Assembly: GCA_013178185.1 (NCBI GenBank)
Contig: JABLXC010000027.1
Span: 1-48,975, forward strand
Direction: 5' to 3'
From: Anaerolineae bacterium
GTDB taxonomy: Bacteria > Chloroflexota > Anaerolineae > Anaerolineales > Anaerolineaceae
DNA length: 48,975 bases
Positions 25,618 to 34,324 of the stretch are shown here, one piece after another. The notes below the pieces were generated by a model that was given only the letters and a program-made list of their open reading frames with translations, ran no database searches and was not told the DNA's origin. Every line of letters begins with the position of its first letter. The stretch's first letter is position 1. Made by a program: the position numbers and the translations under genes.

Positions 25618-26754
25618 TTACCTTCCATCGATATGCATGGGCATTAATACGTATAAATTCTCCTCATCTCCTGTCGAATGGAGAACCACCGGTGTGTTGT
25701 GGGCATTCGCCTCAATGGTCACATTTTTGGTAGTAATGGCTTCCAAACCATCTTGCAAGAATTTCACATTGAATGCGATCTCCAATTCCTGTCCTTCAAC
25801 CGTGGCTTCAAGCTCTATCTCACTGGCGCCGGTCTCATCGGATTCAGCCAACAGTTTGACCCTCCCTGTTTGATCAGCTCCGGGTTGAAGATGAAAGCGC
25901 ACCACATTGCTCCCTTCACGAGCAAAGATGCTGGCCTGTTTGCAGGCTTTGAGCAGGTCTCCCGCGTCAAGGACTGCTATGGTCTTGTGACCTTTGGGGA
26001 GAATCGCCTGGTAATCGGGGAATTTCCCATCGATCAATTGTGAGACCATCTGCACATTTTCACAACGGAACACCACCTGGCTACCATTCGTGGGTAAAAC
26101 AAGAGTGATCCTGGCTGTTTTAGTCGCATTCAGGATTCGCACCACCTCTTTCAACGCGGCAGCCGGTATGATTAACTGCTTCTTCGCGAACAGTTCTGGA
26201 AGGATCGCTTTACAGATAGCGAGACGGAAGCCATCCGTTCCGACCATGGATACGGTCTTTCCATCCATGCTCATCAAGACTCCAGTCAGAACAGGTCGGG
26301 TATCATCCATGGAAGCAGCGAACGCAACCTTTTGGATCATCTCTTTGAAAATACTTGCGTCCATTGAAACTCCATTGGTGATAGGGTACTCCGGGATGGT
26401 TGGAAACTCGGATGCATCAATCCCTTTGACGATCCCTTTATAGGTTCCGCACTTCAATGAAGCTTCCGGTTTCCCATTTACCGAAAAAAAGACTTCGGGA
26501 TCTGTGAAGCTGTTGATCACATCGGTCAGTGTTTTGGCAGGCAAGGTCAAACCCAGGTCACCATCCAAATTGGCATCCATCCAAACCGTGACACACACGG
26601 TCAAGTCGGTAGCCGAAAGACGAAGCTGATCCTCATCTTTACTGAGTAAAATGTTCGATAAGATCGGTAGGTTGGAGTGAGAACCAACCGCTCGTCCTAC
26701 AATTGCCAGATTTTCAGAAAAAGTATTCTTTTGAACAGTCACTTTGCAGGTCAT
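25618..26754 (-). CDS. dnaN: DNA polymerase III beta sliding clamp
   Basis: A 378-residue beta clamp with three tandem clamp domains: NTFSENLAIVGRAVGSHSNL at the start, central ASEFPTIPEYP and FRLAICKAILPEL, and the family's C-terminal end LYVLMPMHIDGR. It holds the polymerase on DNA. AAGGAGATACAGA precedes the ATG. Its place between RadC-type and helicase genes, rather than beside dnaA, suggests a second, element-encoded clamp. It has the full usual length and no visible lesion. Confidence 0.92.
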   Translation of the reverse strand: MTCKVTVQKNTFSENLAIVGRAVGSHSNLPILSNILLSKDEDQLRLSATDLTVCVTVWMDANLDGDLGLTLPAKTLTDVINSFTDPEVFFSVNGKPEASLKCGTYKGIVKGIDASEFPTIPEYPITNGVSMDASIFKEMIQKVAFAASMDDTRPVLTGVLMSMDGKTVSMVGTDGFRLAICKAILPELFAKKQLIIPAAALKEVVRILNATKTARITLVLPTNGSQVVFRCENVQMVSQLIDGKFPDYQAILPKGHKTIAVLDAGDLLKACKQASIFAREGSNVVRFHLQPGADQTGRVKLLAESDETGASEIELEATVEGQELEIAFNVKFLQDGLEAITTKNVTIEANAHNTPVVLHSTGDEENLYVLMPMHIDGR

Positions 26755-26780
26755 TCTGTATCTCCTTGTTGTTTTGTGTC

Positions 26781-26811
26781 AGACACGCAGGGTTTGAAAT
26801 CCTGCGTGTCT
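26781..26811. repeat. Intercistronic hairpin upstream of dnaN
   Basis: AGACACGCAGG and CCTGCGTGTCT form a perfect 11-bp stem with a 9-base loop. No T-tract follows on the transcribed (-) strand, so processing or attenuation is more likely than full termination. Confidence 0.5.
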
Positions 26812-26819
26812 AAGTTGGT

Positions 26820-27254
26820 TTAGAATTCGTCGAATAAATCGGCTGATGCACCACCATCGGGCCAATAAGCCTCGTCATCCCCTAAGCGAATTGCATTTTC
26901 GTATTGCTCAGTGAGGGAGCCTTCGTCATCATCCTCGTTCTGCGAGTTCATCAAAGCTCTGAGAATGGGTTGATCCGAGGTATAGGCACGAATGCAATTG
27001 CGCCAGAAAAGTACATCATCGTTCTGAAGAACTTTCTGGATTCCTTGCACCAAGTCGATTAAAAAGTCTTCTTCAAATCGATCTGGAGGTAAACCATGAT
27101 CGGCCAGTGTGTGAGCAATTTCTTCAGCGATTTGTCCCCATGTGATTGAAAACGCCGGCTTTTCCATTGAAAACCCAGCATGCGCCAGAATTTTGGACAC
27201 CTCGAAACCAGATTCAAGGTATTCAAGTTGTTGTAGTGTAGGTAGTTGATCCAT
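26820..27254 (-). CDS. Hypothetical acidic protein
   Basis: A 144-residue acidic protein beginning MDQLPTLQQLEYLESGFEVS, with Asp/Glu clusters (NEDDDEGSLTEQ). CAGGAG precedes the ATG. No domain is recognised. It lies between radC and dnaN in the leftward operon, 16 bases from radC. The acidic, aromatic-poor composition would suit a DNA mimic or a clamp-associated protein, but nothing shows that. Confidence 0.6.
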   Translation of the reverse strand: MDQLPTLQQLEYLESGFEVSKILAHAGFSMEKPAFSITWGQIAEEIAHTLADHGLPPDRFEEDFLIDLVQGIQKVLQNDDVLFWRNCIRAYTSDQPILRALMNSQNEDDDEGSLTEQYENAIRLGDDEAYWPDGGASADLFDEF

Positions 27255-27270
27255 TTTTATCTCCTGTGGA

Positions 27271-27990
27271 TTATGAAAATCCCAACCCTTTTTCCTTCAG
27301 GGACACCCATCGTGATAATCCAATGACCAAATGGTCCAGGACTGACACATCCAAGAGCTTGCCGGCTTGGACAATGGCGCGAGTAACGCTGACATCTTCG
27401 GGACTGGGTGTGGGATCTGTGCTGGGATGGTTATGTGCGATCAAGATAGCCGCTGCGTTCCGTTGCAGTGCTGGTTTGAATAACTCTCCAACCCGCACCA
27501 TCGAGGAATTAAGCGAGCCGTGATATATCTCAATCACATCCAACATGCGGTTGCGTGTGTCAAGCGGCATCACGACCATGAATTCTTGTTCACGATGCGC
27601 CAGCATCGGCATCAAGATTTGAGCAGCATCTCCAGGTGAATGAATTGTTGGGCGTTCATCTTCTGGTTGAAGGAGCTTACGTCCAAGTGCTAAAGCTGCT
27701 TTGAGCCGCAGTGCAGTCAAATTGCTAATACCCGGCACTTTGGCAATCTCATTCACATGTGCCTGGGCAATTTTCTGGATCGTGCCAAATTGTGCCAGCA
27801 GCTGTTCAGCGGACTCAATTTGATTTGAACCACCAATGATGACTGCCAGCAATTCAGCCAGACTGCATGCATCTGAATCCTTGCTTACCCGGAAAGCCGG
27901 CTGCTCACGAACGGGCAGGTGCTTGAGCCGGGGAAAGTTGTAAGTTTGAGGGTGTGCACTTTCTATAAGGTACGGTTGTAGATTGTTCAT
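27271..27990 (-). CDS. radC: RadC-family JAB-domain protein
   Basis: A 239-residue RadC protein. An N-terminal helix-hairpin-helix (VPGISNLTALRLKAALALG) is followed by the JAMM/MPN metal site AHNHPSTDPTPSPEDVSVTR, with upstream catalytic Glu in the QEFMVV strand region. RadC proteins are common on mobile elements; their biochemical role is uncertain. AGGAGACAGAC precedes the ATG at 27990; the open frame upstream has no support. Confidence 0.88.
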   Translation of the reverse strand: MNNLQPYLIESAHPQTYNFPRLKHLPVREQPAFRVSKDSDACSLAELLAVIIGGSNQIESAEQLLAQFGTIQKIAQAHVNEIAKVPGISNLTALRLKAALALGRKLLQPEDERPTIHSPGDAAQILMPMLAHREQEFMVVMPLDTRNRMLDVIEIYHGSLNSSMVRVGELFKPALQRNAAAILIAHNHPSTDPTPSPEDVSVTRAIVQAGKLLDVSVLDHLVIGLSRWVSLKEKGLGFS

Positions 27991-28110
27991 GTCTGTCTCC
28001 TGTGAAATGGGGGACAGACCACCCCTGGACCCGCTTCGGGTGCCCGAAGGGGCAGGTGGATGCTGTCCCCCCATTTTTTCCCCTTGCGGGGTCCATTAGG
28101 GTCCTGTAAT

Positions 28111-28683
28111 TTATGCAGTCGGATCGTATCCGGTTTCAAGAAATACCTTGCGGCTGATTGCTTCGCATTCTTCCCAGGTCATCAATTCATCGCGCCGCAC
28201 ACCTGGGTATCCAGGTGCGGGAGGTATGAGCCAGGGATTTTCTGCAAGGTTCTTTTTTATCCTTTCAGCTTTTGCATCCAGGAAATGACGCAGGCCGCCT
28301 TTTGTGCAGCGCCACCCCAATTCCTTGGTGTACTTGCCATCCCAATTCCGATCGCGGTAAGTCTTGCTGCCACAGATAGGACAAGGTGGCATCCCTTCTG
28401 GATCAGGCGCTCGTGCACCACCAGCTTGAAGATAAAAACGAACAGCATCAATCGCTTCGCAATAAGCTGCACCACAAGAGCACTCCTTGTTTTTATTGAC
28501 CCTGTGAAAACGATGTTCACTGCCAGAACCAAAATCAACCAGGTATTGATATCCCTGGATGGAAACGGATGGCGTGAACACCGCAAAGTCTTCCCGGATC
28601 ATTGCATTGCCATGCGCTTTTGGGATCCCCTGACTGCTTCTAACCGTACCTGCGGTTCTACTCGGAGCAAGTTCGGTCTTCAT
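28111..28683 (-). CDS. Zinc-ribbon protein of unknown function
   Basis: A 190-residue protein with two Cys clusters: KECSCGAAYCEAID (SWIM-like) and PPCPICGSKTY followed by GWRCTKGG, probably one zinc ribbon. GGAGAG lies upstream of the ATG, which overlaps the preceding gene by 26 bases, so they are coupled. No enzyme motif. Likely nucleic-acid binding within the DNA-processing operon. Confidence 0.6.
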   Translation of the reverse strand: MKTELAPSRTAGTVRSSQGIPKAHGNAMIREDFAVFTPSVSIQGYQYLVDFGSGSEHRFHRVNKNKECSCGAAYCEAIDAVRFYLQAGGARAPDPEGMPPCPICGSKTYRDRNWDGKYTKELGWRCTKGGLRHFLDAKAERIKKNLAENPWLIPPAPGYPGVRRDELMTWEECEAISRKVFLETGYDPTA

Positions 28684-29002
28684 AAGCACTCTCCAGAAAC
28701 CAATCCGCTGGAAGCAAGTGATCCTGCGGAGAGATTTGGACTTCTAGTTCTCCTGGTTCAATCGTTTCACAGATTGGTGCTTCTTCGGGATCAGTCTCAA
28801 CTCGGACATCCCTCAAGTGAGGGATATGAACCACCGTAGTGCTGTCCTGATAAGGGCCACCGTGGCTGTTCTTGGTAAATGGCTCCAGTCCATTGAGCGC
28901 GCGTACCCATACTGTTCCAGGTCTTGGGCCTTTTCCCACTACCTCAACGGGGATGACCGCATCTCCATAACATGTACCGATTGTGATTTCAGCTTTTACC
29001 AT
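28658..29002 (-). CDS. Hypothetical small protein
   Basis: A 114-residue protein beginning MVKAEITIGTCYGDAVIPVE. AGGAGGAACAC immediately upstream fixes the start at 29002. The first 50 residues look beta-rich; the tail is acidic. No family is recognised. Overlaps the zinc-ribbon gene at its 3' end. Confidence 0.6.
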   Translation of the reverse strand: MVKAEITIGTCYGDAVIPVEVVGKGPRPGTVWVRALNGLEPFTKNSHGGPYQDSTTVVHIPHLRDVRVETDPEEAPICETIEPGELEVQISPQDHLLPADWFLESAYEDRTCSE

Positions 29003-29036
29003 GTGTTCCTCCTGTGTTCTTTCAATAGGAATGAGA

Positions 29037-29064
29037 AAGGACATGCCATTCAGGGCATGTCCTT
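29037..29064. terminator. Hairpin after ssb, possible attenuator
   Basis: AAGGACATGCC and GGCATGTCCTT form a perfect 11-bp stem with a 6-base loop, between ssb and the downstream leftward gene. On the (-) strand it is followed by only a weak T-run (TTTCTCATT), so it may attenuate rather than stop. Confidence 0.5.
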
Positions 29065-29096
29065 CGTTGTGATTTACCGGTGCGTTTTGACTCTGG

Positions 29097-29516
29097 CTAA
29101 AATGGAATTTCGTTTGGGTCTAAATTTGGCGGAACCTGGGTATTTACTGCGGGTTCTGCTTCCTCCTGGTCTTCACGTCCAGAAAGAAAACGTACGGTAG
29201 AGGCGGTTACTTCGAATGAAGCGCCAACCTTTCCATTGTTTTCCCAGATATGTGGCCCACCAGTTTCAGGATCGGGGGTCAGACGCCCTTCAACTAATAC
29301 CTTGCTTCCTTTGTGCAGGAATTCATTGCAGGACTCTGCTTGTTTTCCCCACACAGTGACACGGAACCAAGTTGTTTCTTTGACTGGTTGTCCATTCTGA
29401 CCGTTGTAACGACGATTTGTGGCCACCGATAAGGTAGTCACCGGTTGTCCGCCAGGTGTAAAGCGCATTTCGGGATCTTTCCCCAAATTTCCGATGAGGA
29501 TAATCGTTTGGTACAT
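29097..29516 (-). CDS. ssb: Single-stranded DNA-binding protein
   Basis: A 139-residue SSB with the canonical OB-fold start MYQTIILIGNLGKDPEMRFT and WFRVTVWGKQAESCNEFLHK. It coats ssDNA during replication and recombination. The C-terminus ends PNLDPNEIPF, matching the usual acidic-tip rule (DDIPF-like) that recruits partner proteins. It lies directly downstream of the Rad52-like gene. Confidence 0.93.
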   Translation of the reverse strand: MYQTIILIGNLGKDPEMRFTPGGQPVTTLSVATNRRYNGQNGQPVKETTWFRVTVWGKQAESCNEFLHKGSKVLVEGRLTPDPETGGPHIWENNGKVGASFEVTASTVRFLSGREDQEEAEPAVNTQVPPNLDPNEIPF

Positions 29517-29549
29517 TGTGTTTTTCCTTTCTCTTTGGAATGTGGTTTT

Positions 29550-30632
29550 TTACGCTGCAACGGATGCAGGCGTCGGTGTGGCGCGTTGACTGGCTAGCCA
29601 ATTACGCAATTCATCCTTTGAAGCAGGAACTCTCCCGGTTTTCTTTTTGAATTGGTCAAATGCCTCCTGTTCAGAGACATTTCCATTCACGGAGACACCA
29701 TCCCCATACTTGCGAACAATGGAGGTAGTAGAAGCCGATGAATTTGCTTTCGAAGCTGAGGTGCCATTGGATCGGTTTTGATCAAGGCCTGCGTTCTGAG
29801 CAATTTCCTTGTCATACAGCAGATTGCCGAACTGCTCACCCAGCTGACGAAAGCAGCGCTTTAGACAGTCTGTGGCTGAACCTGCCAAGGCCATATCAAG
29901 AGCTTCGGGTGTATCACCAGTAAAGACACAACGACCAAGATCGGCGTGACTGTATGTTTTCCCGTCCAGATCGACAGAAACTTTGCCGGTGATATACACT
30001 AAACCGACTTCCTCGGTCTGAACATTCCCATTGGCATCCAGGGCTGGAATCTTGCGTTTTTCCTGCTGATTCCAGACCAGCACCTTTTTTTGCCAACGCA
30101 CGATGACCGGATCACCAATCAAGTCAAATGACCAGGTAAATCCGAAGATACTGTTGGCTCGATCAATAACGTCGTATCCTTCCAGATATGGAACAGATCC
30201 CATACCTGGCGCTTGGCGGCGTTTGACGCGAGACATATCCAATGGCTGGCGAAGTTCCCAGAGAATGCGGCTCAGCCGGTCGCTCAGGTTCCCATCATTT
30301 GAAGGGATGGTTTCATTCATGTGACTCTCCTTTTCTTGATCTATGTGAATTTGTGGTTGCGCCGCTTCTAAAAGACGGACACCTTCAATGTGTTTGCAGA
30401 GAATCTGTGGTCCACGCTGCTGATAGTCCATACAGGTACACGCCCAGTTGACCTCTTCAGAATCACCTTGAGATGGTCTCAATGTGACGACATACGGTAG
30501 CTTGTCGCCATTTTTAACCGTCCATTGGTGGGGATTGGTTCGGGTGACCTGGAACTTGCCAGCGAGAATCGCAGATTGTGCACGTTCAGTACGTTCAACT
30601 TGTGCTTGGGTAAGGTCTTGTGTTTTTTGCAT
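29550..30632 (-). CDS. SWIM zinc finger-Rad52-type single-strand annealing protein fusion
   Basis: A 360-residue protein. Residues about 60-90 hold a SWIM zinc finger (CTCMDYQQRGPQILCKH). Residues about 105-300 match Rad52/22-type annealing proteins (LPYLEGYDVIDRANSIFGF-like region, then LGRCVFTGDTPEALDMALAG). The C-terminal tail has a low-complexity Ser/Ala linker and a short helix. AAGGAGGATT supports the ATG at 30632. A second consensus site, AAAAGGAGAGTCAC, precedes an internal in-frame ATG at 30320 exactly where the Rad52 part begins, so a Rad52-only product may also be made. Confidence 0.8.
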   Translation of the reverse strand: MQKTQDLTQAQVERTERAQSAILAGKFQVTRTNPHQWTVKNGDKLPYVVTLRPSQGDSEEVNWACTCMDYQQRGPQILCKHIEGVRLLEAAQPQIHIDQEKESHMNETIPSNDGNLSDRLSRILWELRQPLDMSRVKRRQAPGMGSVPYLEGYDVIDRANSIFGFTWSFDLIGDPVIVRWQKKVLVWNQQEKRKIPALDANGNVQTEEVGLVYITGKVSVDLDGKTYSHADLGRCVFTGDTPEALDMALAGSATDCLKRCFRQLGEQFGNLLYDKEIAQNAGLDQNRSNGTSASKANSSASTTSIVRKYGDGVSVNGNVSEQEAFDQFKKKTGRVPASKDELRNWLASQRATPTPASVAA

Positions 30633-31214
30633 AATCCTCCTTGTGGAAATATCCGACGTTGATTAACAAAAGGTCGATTCGAAAGATCAACTCATGGCTA
30701 AGCACCAGGAGTGTTCCGACGTTATTTGCTACCCGTGAATAAACACAGGGCAGAAAACGACAATGATGAAGACTTTTTCTTCATCGCTGACATTTGCAGC
30801 CCTATGGATGTGAGAATATATGGGTGGGATGAGTCATTCATCCCACCCACACAGTAATGTTTTCTCCTTGTGATATGAACCTTTCTGCTTCTCAGCACGC
30901 CATGACGCCTCCTGGGAGGAAAAGGTTGTTTGTTAAAGTGCAAGCCCACTATCCGGGGACTCCCGGAAATAAAAAGGAGGATCACTGACTCCCAATACAA
31001 ATGGGAGCTTACGATGACAGGTCTCGAAATCCCGCTTGCGTATTGCGAGGGATTCGGACGTCAACTTGTGATCCTCCAAGAACCCTGAAGTATTAAGAAT
31101 TCGCTTCAGGTCTGAACTCATCCATTTCTCTGTTTTTTTACACGCTCAGGGCTTTTGCAGGTAATCCAGGAAAATTATTACCCATGCTCACCTTCGGTTT
31201 GTTGATCGGATGAG
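30633..31214. other. Gene-poor, structured interval
   Basis: No convincing protein gene. A perfect 12-bp inverted repeat TGGGTGGGATGA / TCATCCCACCCA lies at 30821-30849. GGAGGATCAC (30975-30984) is matched by GTGATCCTCC (31068-31077) around a 100-base interior with a small CTCCC/GGGAG hairpin. A 62-residue leftward open frame at 30933-31121 has no clear ribosome site. A structured RNA is possible. Confidence 0.35.
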
Positions 31215-31739
31215 TTATTCAGCAGTTGTGTCAATTTCTCCAGAAGCAGGTACCATTTCACTTGAATCATTTTCCGCTTCAGCGTGCTTGCCAGGAGAAA
31301 CTCTCTCGATTGACCCGGCTTTTTTCTCGTTCGCTGCGGCTGCATCCAACACAATAATGCGTCTGGCAACAGCCTCAACCACGTTTCGGTCAATGAACAC
31401 CTGGTTATGTTTCAAATCACATGCTTTGATATCCACCGCCAGGTCAGTACAATTCTTGGATTTCCGCGCTTTATTGATAAACTCTTCCAAGCTTTCATGA
31501 AAATCCCGAGACTGAAGAAACCCATGCACTCGCAATCTCATACCGCGGCGTATATGAATCAATCCATTGGCGCCGCCGTTGACCCGGATGTTGATGTAAT
31601 CGCCTGCATCACGTTCCAGATCCAATTTCTTGGCTGGTAGATCACTATCGCGGTAAGTGACCAACCGGAAGAAAAGATCGTCCATGTATTTCCATGGATC
31701 ACGCACTACAATTCCTTCTAGAATTATGTCGTTGATCAA
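31215..31739 (-). CDS. OB-fold SSB-like protein
   Basis: A 174-residue protein. The first 130 residues follow an SSB/OB-fold pattern (IILEGIVVRDPWKYMDDLFF, RLVTYRD, then IHIRRGMRLRVHGFLQSRDF). The tail is low-complexity Ala/Glu/Ser. The start is TTG at 31739, preceded by AAGGAGATCAG. It appears to be the first gene of the leftward DNA-processing operon. Distinct from the canonical SSB at 29097. Confidence 0.65.
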   Translation of the reverse strand: MINDIILEGIVVRDPWKYMDDLFFRLVTYRDSDLPAKKLDLERDAGDYINIRVNGGANGLIHIRRGMRLRVHGFLQSRDFHESLEEFINKARKSKNCTDLAVDIKACDLKHNQVFIDRNVVEAVARRIIVLDAAAANEKKAGSIERVSPGKHAEAENDSSEMVPASGEIDTTAE

Positions 31740-31785
31740 CTGATCTCCTTGTATCTAGCCCCCTTTTTAGGGGGATAAGCAAAAT

Positions 31786-31815
31786 GCCGGACAGATTCCT
31801 GTGGTCTTGTCCGGC
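31786..31815. promoter_or_regulatory. Leader hairpin of the SSB-like operon
   Basis: GCCGGACA (31786-31793) and TGTCCGGC (31808-31815) form a perfect stem about 50 bases upstream of the TTG at 31739; a CCCCCTTTTTAGGGGG hairpin lies between. A similar GCTGGACA/TGTCCAGC stem occupies the same place upstream of the prepilin peptidase operon. Confidence 0.5.
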
Positions 31816-31878
31816 TTACGGTAAATGGTATATATATTCTGTTGTTTAAAATAAGTATATCTATATTAAATCGCTTTT

Positions 31879-31890
31879 CCTAGGTGGTCA
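31879..31890 (-). promoter_or_regulatory. Shared upstream box CCTAGGTGGTCA, copy 1
   Basis: TGACCACCTAGG on the (-) strand, followed after 19 bases by TATACT as a possible -10. The same 12 bases recur at 36148 upstream of another leftward operon. Apart from the box, the hairpins and the + strand promoter at 32030, the interval 31740-32189 holds no gene. Confidence 0.5.
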
Positions 31891-32029
31891 CATTAAATTA
31901 TTTAGCGCTTGCCTGAGGCCGGCAGGTTTGTCAGATACACTTTTCGCTGAATGCTATTTGCGCTGGTTTCAAACTAAAGTTACCAGTCTGGCAATGAGCT
32001 TTACCTCAATTTCTACAAATCTCAAAAAC

Positions 32030-32062
32030 TTAACACAGATTTAACACCCGATTTGATCTAAT
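32030..32062 (+). promoter_or_regulatory. Regulon promoter P1 (TTAACA direct repeat plus extended -10)
   Basis: TTAACA at 32030-32035 and 32041-32046 (11-bp period), then 10 bases, then TCTAAT at 32057-32062 preceded by TGA as an extended -10. The same layout recurs at four other places. It drives the secreted protein at 32190. Confidence 0.7.
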
Positions 32063-32189
32063 CAGTTTAGACAATGTAAAGCAAATCTTGGCCAACAGCA
32101 AAGAGAAAATGTTTAACTGTTTACTATGCAAAGGACAAAAGGAAGTTTGAGTATGAGCATTTCTTTCCTCAGCAAGAAAGGAGGTACGA

Positions 32190-33224
32190 ATGAAGAATAA
32201 ACCGGTTCTAACAAAAAGCTTAATAAGAATAGTATTAGGGATCGTAATCGCCTTTTCCGTATTTTATACATTTTCACCTACCAATACTGCTGAGGCGGCG
32301 AGCCCCCCACCCTATACAACTAGTTGGTATATGAATACATCTAATCCTAATAACTTACCTACAGATGCATATGGGATGGGGTGCAATTTAGGCACTCATG
32401 ACAAAAACACAGCAGGTACACAAGACAATGTGGTAGTGTTGTTGTTTGGGCAACCTGCATATTCTGGAGGAACATATGGTAGTTATGTTTGGGGATCACG
32501 TGGGGGAGGCCCTTACCCATTCCTATCAACCTCATTAATAGCCAATACAACGCAACAATTTGCACGAGGTTACTATATATGCACAGGAAGTGACACTTCA
32601 TCTCAGTTGTATCTCGCGGCTGGGGTAAACAATTATGGAAGTGGTGTCACTAATGCTCATGGTAGTGCTTGGGCTACAATGACAAGCTCGATAAACTCGT
32701 GGGTAAGCAGCAGTGGCTACTCCAGTCAGGTAAAAATTAGAGCTGCTGCAGACATCGAGCCAGACTTTGGTACAGCATCAGCTGCAATAGCATGGGTAAA
32801 TGGATATAACGCCAGTTATGGAAGTGGCCTTTGGCTCTACAATGTGGGAGCTGCCTCAGGTTGTCCGTGGACTGGAACACCATCGGCTAATTCACCATGC
32901 AACAATTCTTGGGTCGTCGACAATGTATGGTATGTGTCTTGGGGAGCTACGCCATTTTATGTCATCCCGGAAATATATAATACTGGCGGTGTAAATGCAG
33001 AACAATGGTACCGCATTAGCTTATATTCAGCCCTTTACCAGGGTGGCAGAATAAGTTTCCCTGGTACGCTCACCCAATATCAAGCTTGTCAACAAATGGG
33101 AGGATGTTCCGGAATAGATAATTCGCCATCTCAGGGATGGACGCAGCTATTTAACTCGGTTGGTGCTGATTCAAGAACGTCTCTGACAAATATCCGCTGG
33201 TCAACCGATATTATGTGGAGATAG
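32190..33224 (+). CDS. Secreted protein, possible glycoside-hydrolase-like barrel
   Basis: A 344-residue exported protein. Lys-rich start, hydrophobic segment IRIVLGIVIAFSVFY, and a likely cleavage after AEA (about residue 35). The mature part is rich in Gly, Ser, Trp and Tyr. Around residue 190, KIRAAADIEPDF with later VWYVSWGATPFYVIPEIYN resembles the strand order of glycoside-hydrolase-like barrels, with D-I-E as possible catalytic acids; this is only a suggestion. AAAGGAGG precedes the ATG. Promoter P1 lies about 130 bases upstream. The next gene follows after 15 bases. Confidence 0.65.
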   Translation: MKNKPVLTKSLIRIVLGIVIAFSVFYTFSPTNTAEAASPPPYTTSWYMNTSNPNNLPTDAYGMGCNLGTHDKNTAGTQDNVVVLLFGQPAYSGGTYGSYVWGSRGGGPYPFLSTSLIANTTQQFARGYYICTGSDTSSQLYLAAGVNNYGSGVTNAHGSAWATMTSSINSWVSSSGYSSQVKIRAAADIEPDFGTASAAIAWVNGYNASYGSGLWLYNVGAASGCPWTGTPSANSPCNNSWVVDNVWYVSWGATPFYVIPEIYNTGGVNAEQWYRISLYSALYQGGRISFPGTLTQYQACQQMGGCSGIDNSPSQGWTQLFNSVGADSRTSLTNIRWSTDIMWR

Positions 33225-33239
33225 AAAGGATCTGATAAA

Positions 33240-33974
33240 ATGCGCACAATTCTTCGAACTGTAATAATTACAATCATTGTTGGTGGAAGTATTCTTACCA
33301 TATTCACCTTATTATCAAAATCAATCAACTCGCTTGATGTGGTGAAAGCATCCAATGTTCGCTCCATCCCAGATTATTGTGTGCCAATTGAATTACAAAT
33401 TATTGAGGGAGAATTATCACAATACGCCGATGCTAAGTCGAATCCAATCTGGCTTGACAAAAAAGCGGCCTTGGAAAAATCGATGCAAGAATGTGCTCTT
33501 CTCGCAACGACTTACCCACCAGCTATAAAGCCTGAAAATGAGATCGGGGTTATTCCACCCACCTCAGAACCACTTCCTCCGCAGAAAATTGTCACAGGTA
33601 TTCAAAAAACCATCCTTCTTCCCAGCGGTGATTTCATACCTACCGTTGAATCTGAAAATAATTACTGGGCAGGATTAATCGATGGCGAGACAATCCAAAT
33701 CCTTGCCGGGATTCAACGTGAGCGAGATGATACTTGGCGCGAAGCTCATCCTGAGTGGGCTAAAATGGGTCCACAAGGAGCAGTTATGGTCGTAGACTCT
33801 AATTGGTCATTGATTGCGCTTGTACAAACACCGACTAGAAATGGGTACGTTCACTTTGTAAAAGAATGTGATTCACTACTCCTTTTGCAAGCAGATGATG
33901 GGACTATGTTTGTTTTTGATCCTATCAAGTTTGATTTTGCTTCGCACGACTCTGGGTGCTCAATTTTAGAATGA
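33240..33974 (+). CDS. Membrane-anchored hypothetical protein
   Basis: A 244-residue protein with a single N-terminal hydrophobic segment (VIITIIVGGSILTIFTLL) and no lipobox, so anchored or exported. The rest is hydrophilic with no recognised domain. AAAGGAT lies upstream of the ATG. It follows the secreted protein by 15 bases and shares its promoter. Confidence 0.6.
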   Translation: MRTILRTVIITIIVGGSILTIFTLLSKSINSLDVVKASNVRSIPDYCVPIELQIIEGELSQYADAKSNPIWLDKKAALEKSMQECALLATTYPPAIKPENEIGVIPPTSEPLPPQKIVTGIQKTILLPSGDFIPTVESENNYWAGLIDGETIQILAGIQRERDDTWREAHPEWAKMGPQGAVMVVDSNWSLIALVQTPTRNGYVHFVKECDSLLLLQADDGTMFVFDPIKFDFASHDSGCSILE

Positions 33975-34027
33975 CAAAATGCTTGCCTTTTAGGACCATA
34001 GAAAAACTATATAAAGTGGACAGATAG

Positions 34028-34183
34028 TTAAGGATGATTCGCAAACTGGCGTTCGAATTCCATAGGTGATAAGTAACCCAGTGCGGAATGACGCCGCAGC
34101 CGGTTATGAAATCCGGCAATATAGTCAAAAATCTCCCTACTGGCGTTGATAACTCTTGGGAGATGCATCTCTATTAATATAAT
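34028..34183 (-). pseudogene. IS3-family transposase C-terminal remnant
   Basis: The (-) strand reads YIAGFHNRLRRHSALGYLSP then MEFERQFANHP and a stop at 34028-34030: the characteristic C-terminal end of IS3-family OrfB integrases. Only about 45 residues remain (first visible RVINASREIFD). TGGACA-like end sequences flank it at about 34017 and 34187. The rest of the element is missing. 34184-34324 holds nothing recognised. Confidence 0.85.
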
Positions 34184-34324
34184 CGTGGACAATTAGAAAA
34201 ACGGACAAAACCAATGATCAAATGTGCCAAGAATGGAATATGTTCTCTTGGAGTTCGGGGACCATTAAAATAATGTTTTGCTCTTGCTTTTTTACAATCT
34301 ATAGGCTGGTAAAACATGCCCTTT

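Noticed and set aside
30722-31121. Leftward open frames of 92 and 62 codons
   Set aside because: No clear ribosome site and no protein family; they overlap inverted repeats. The 62-codon frame is only noted.
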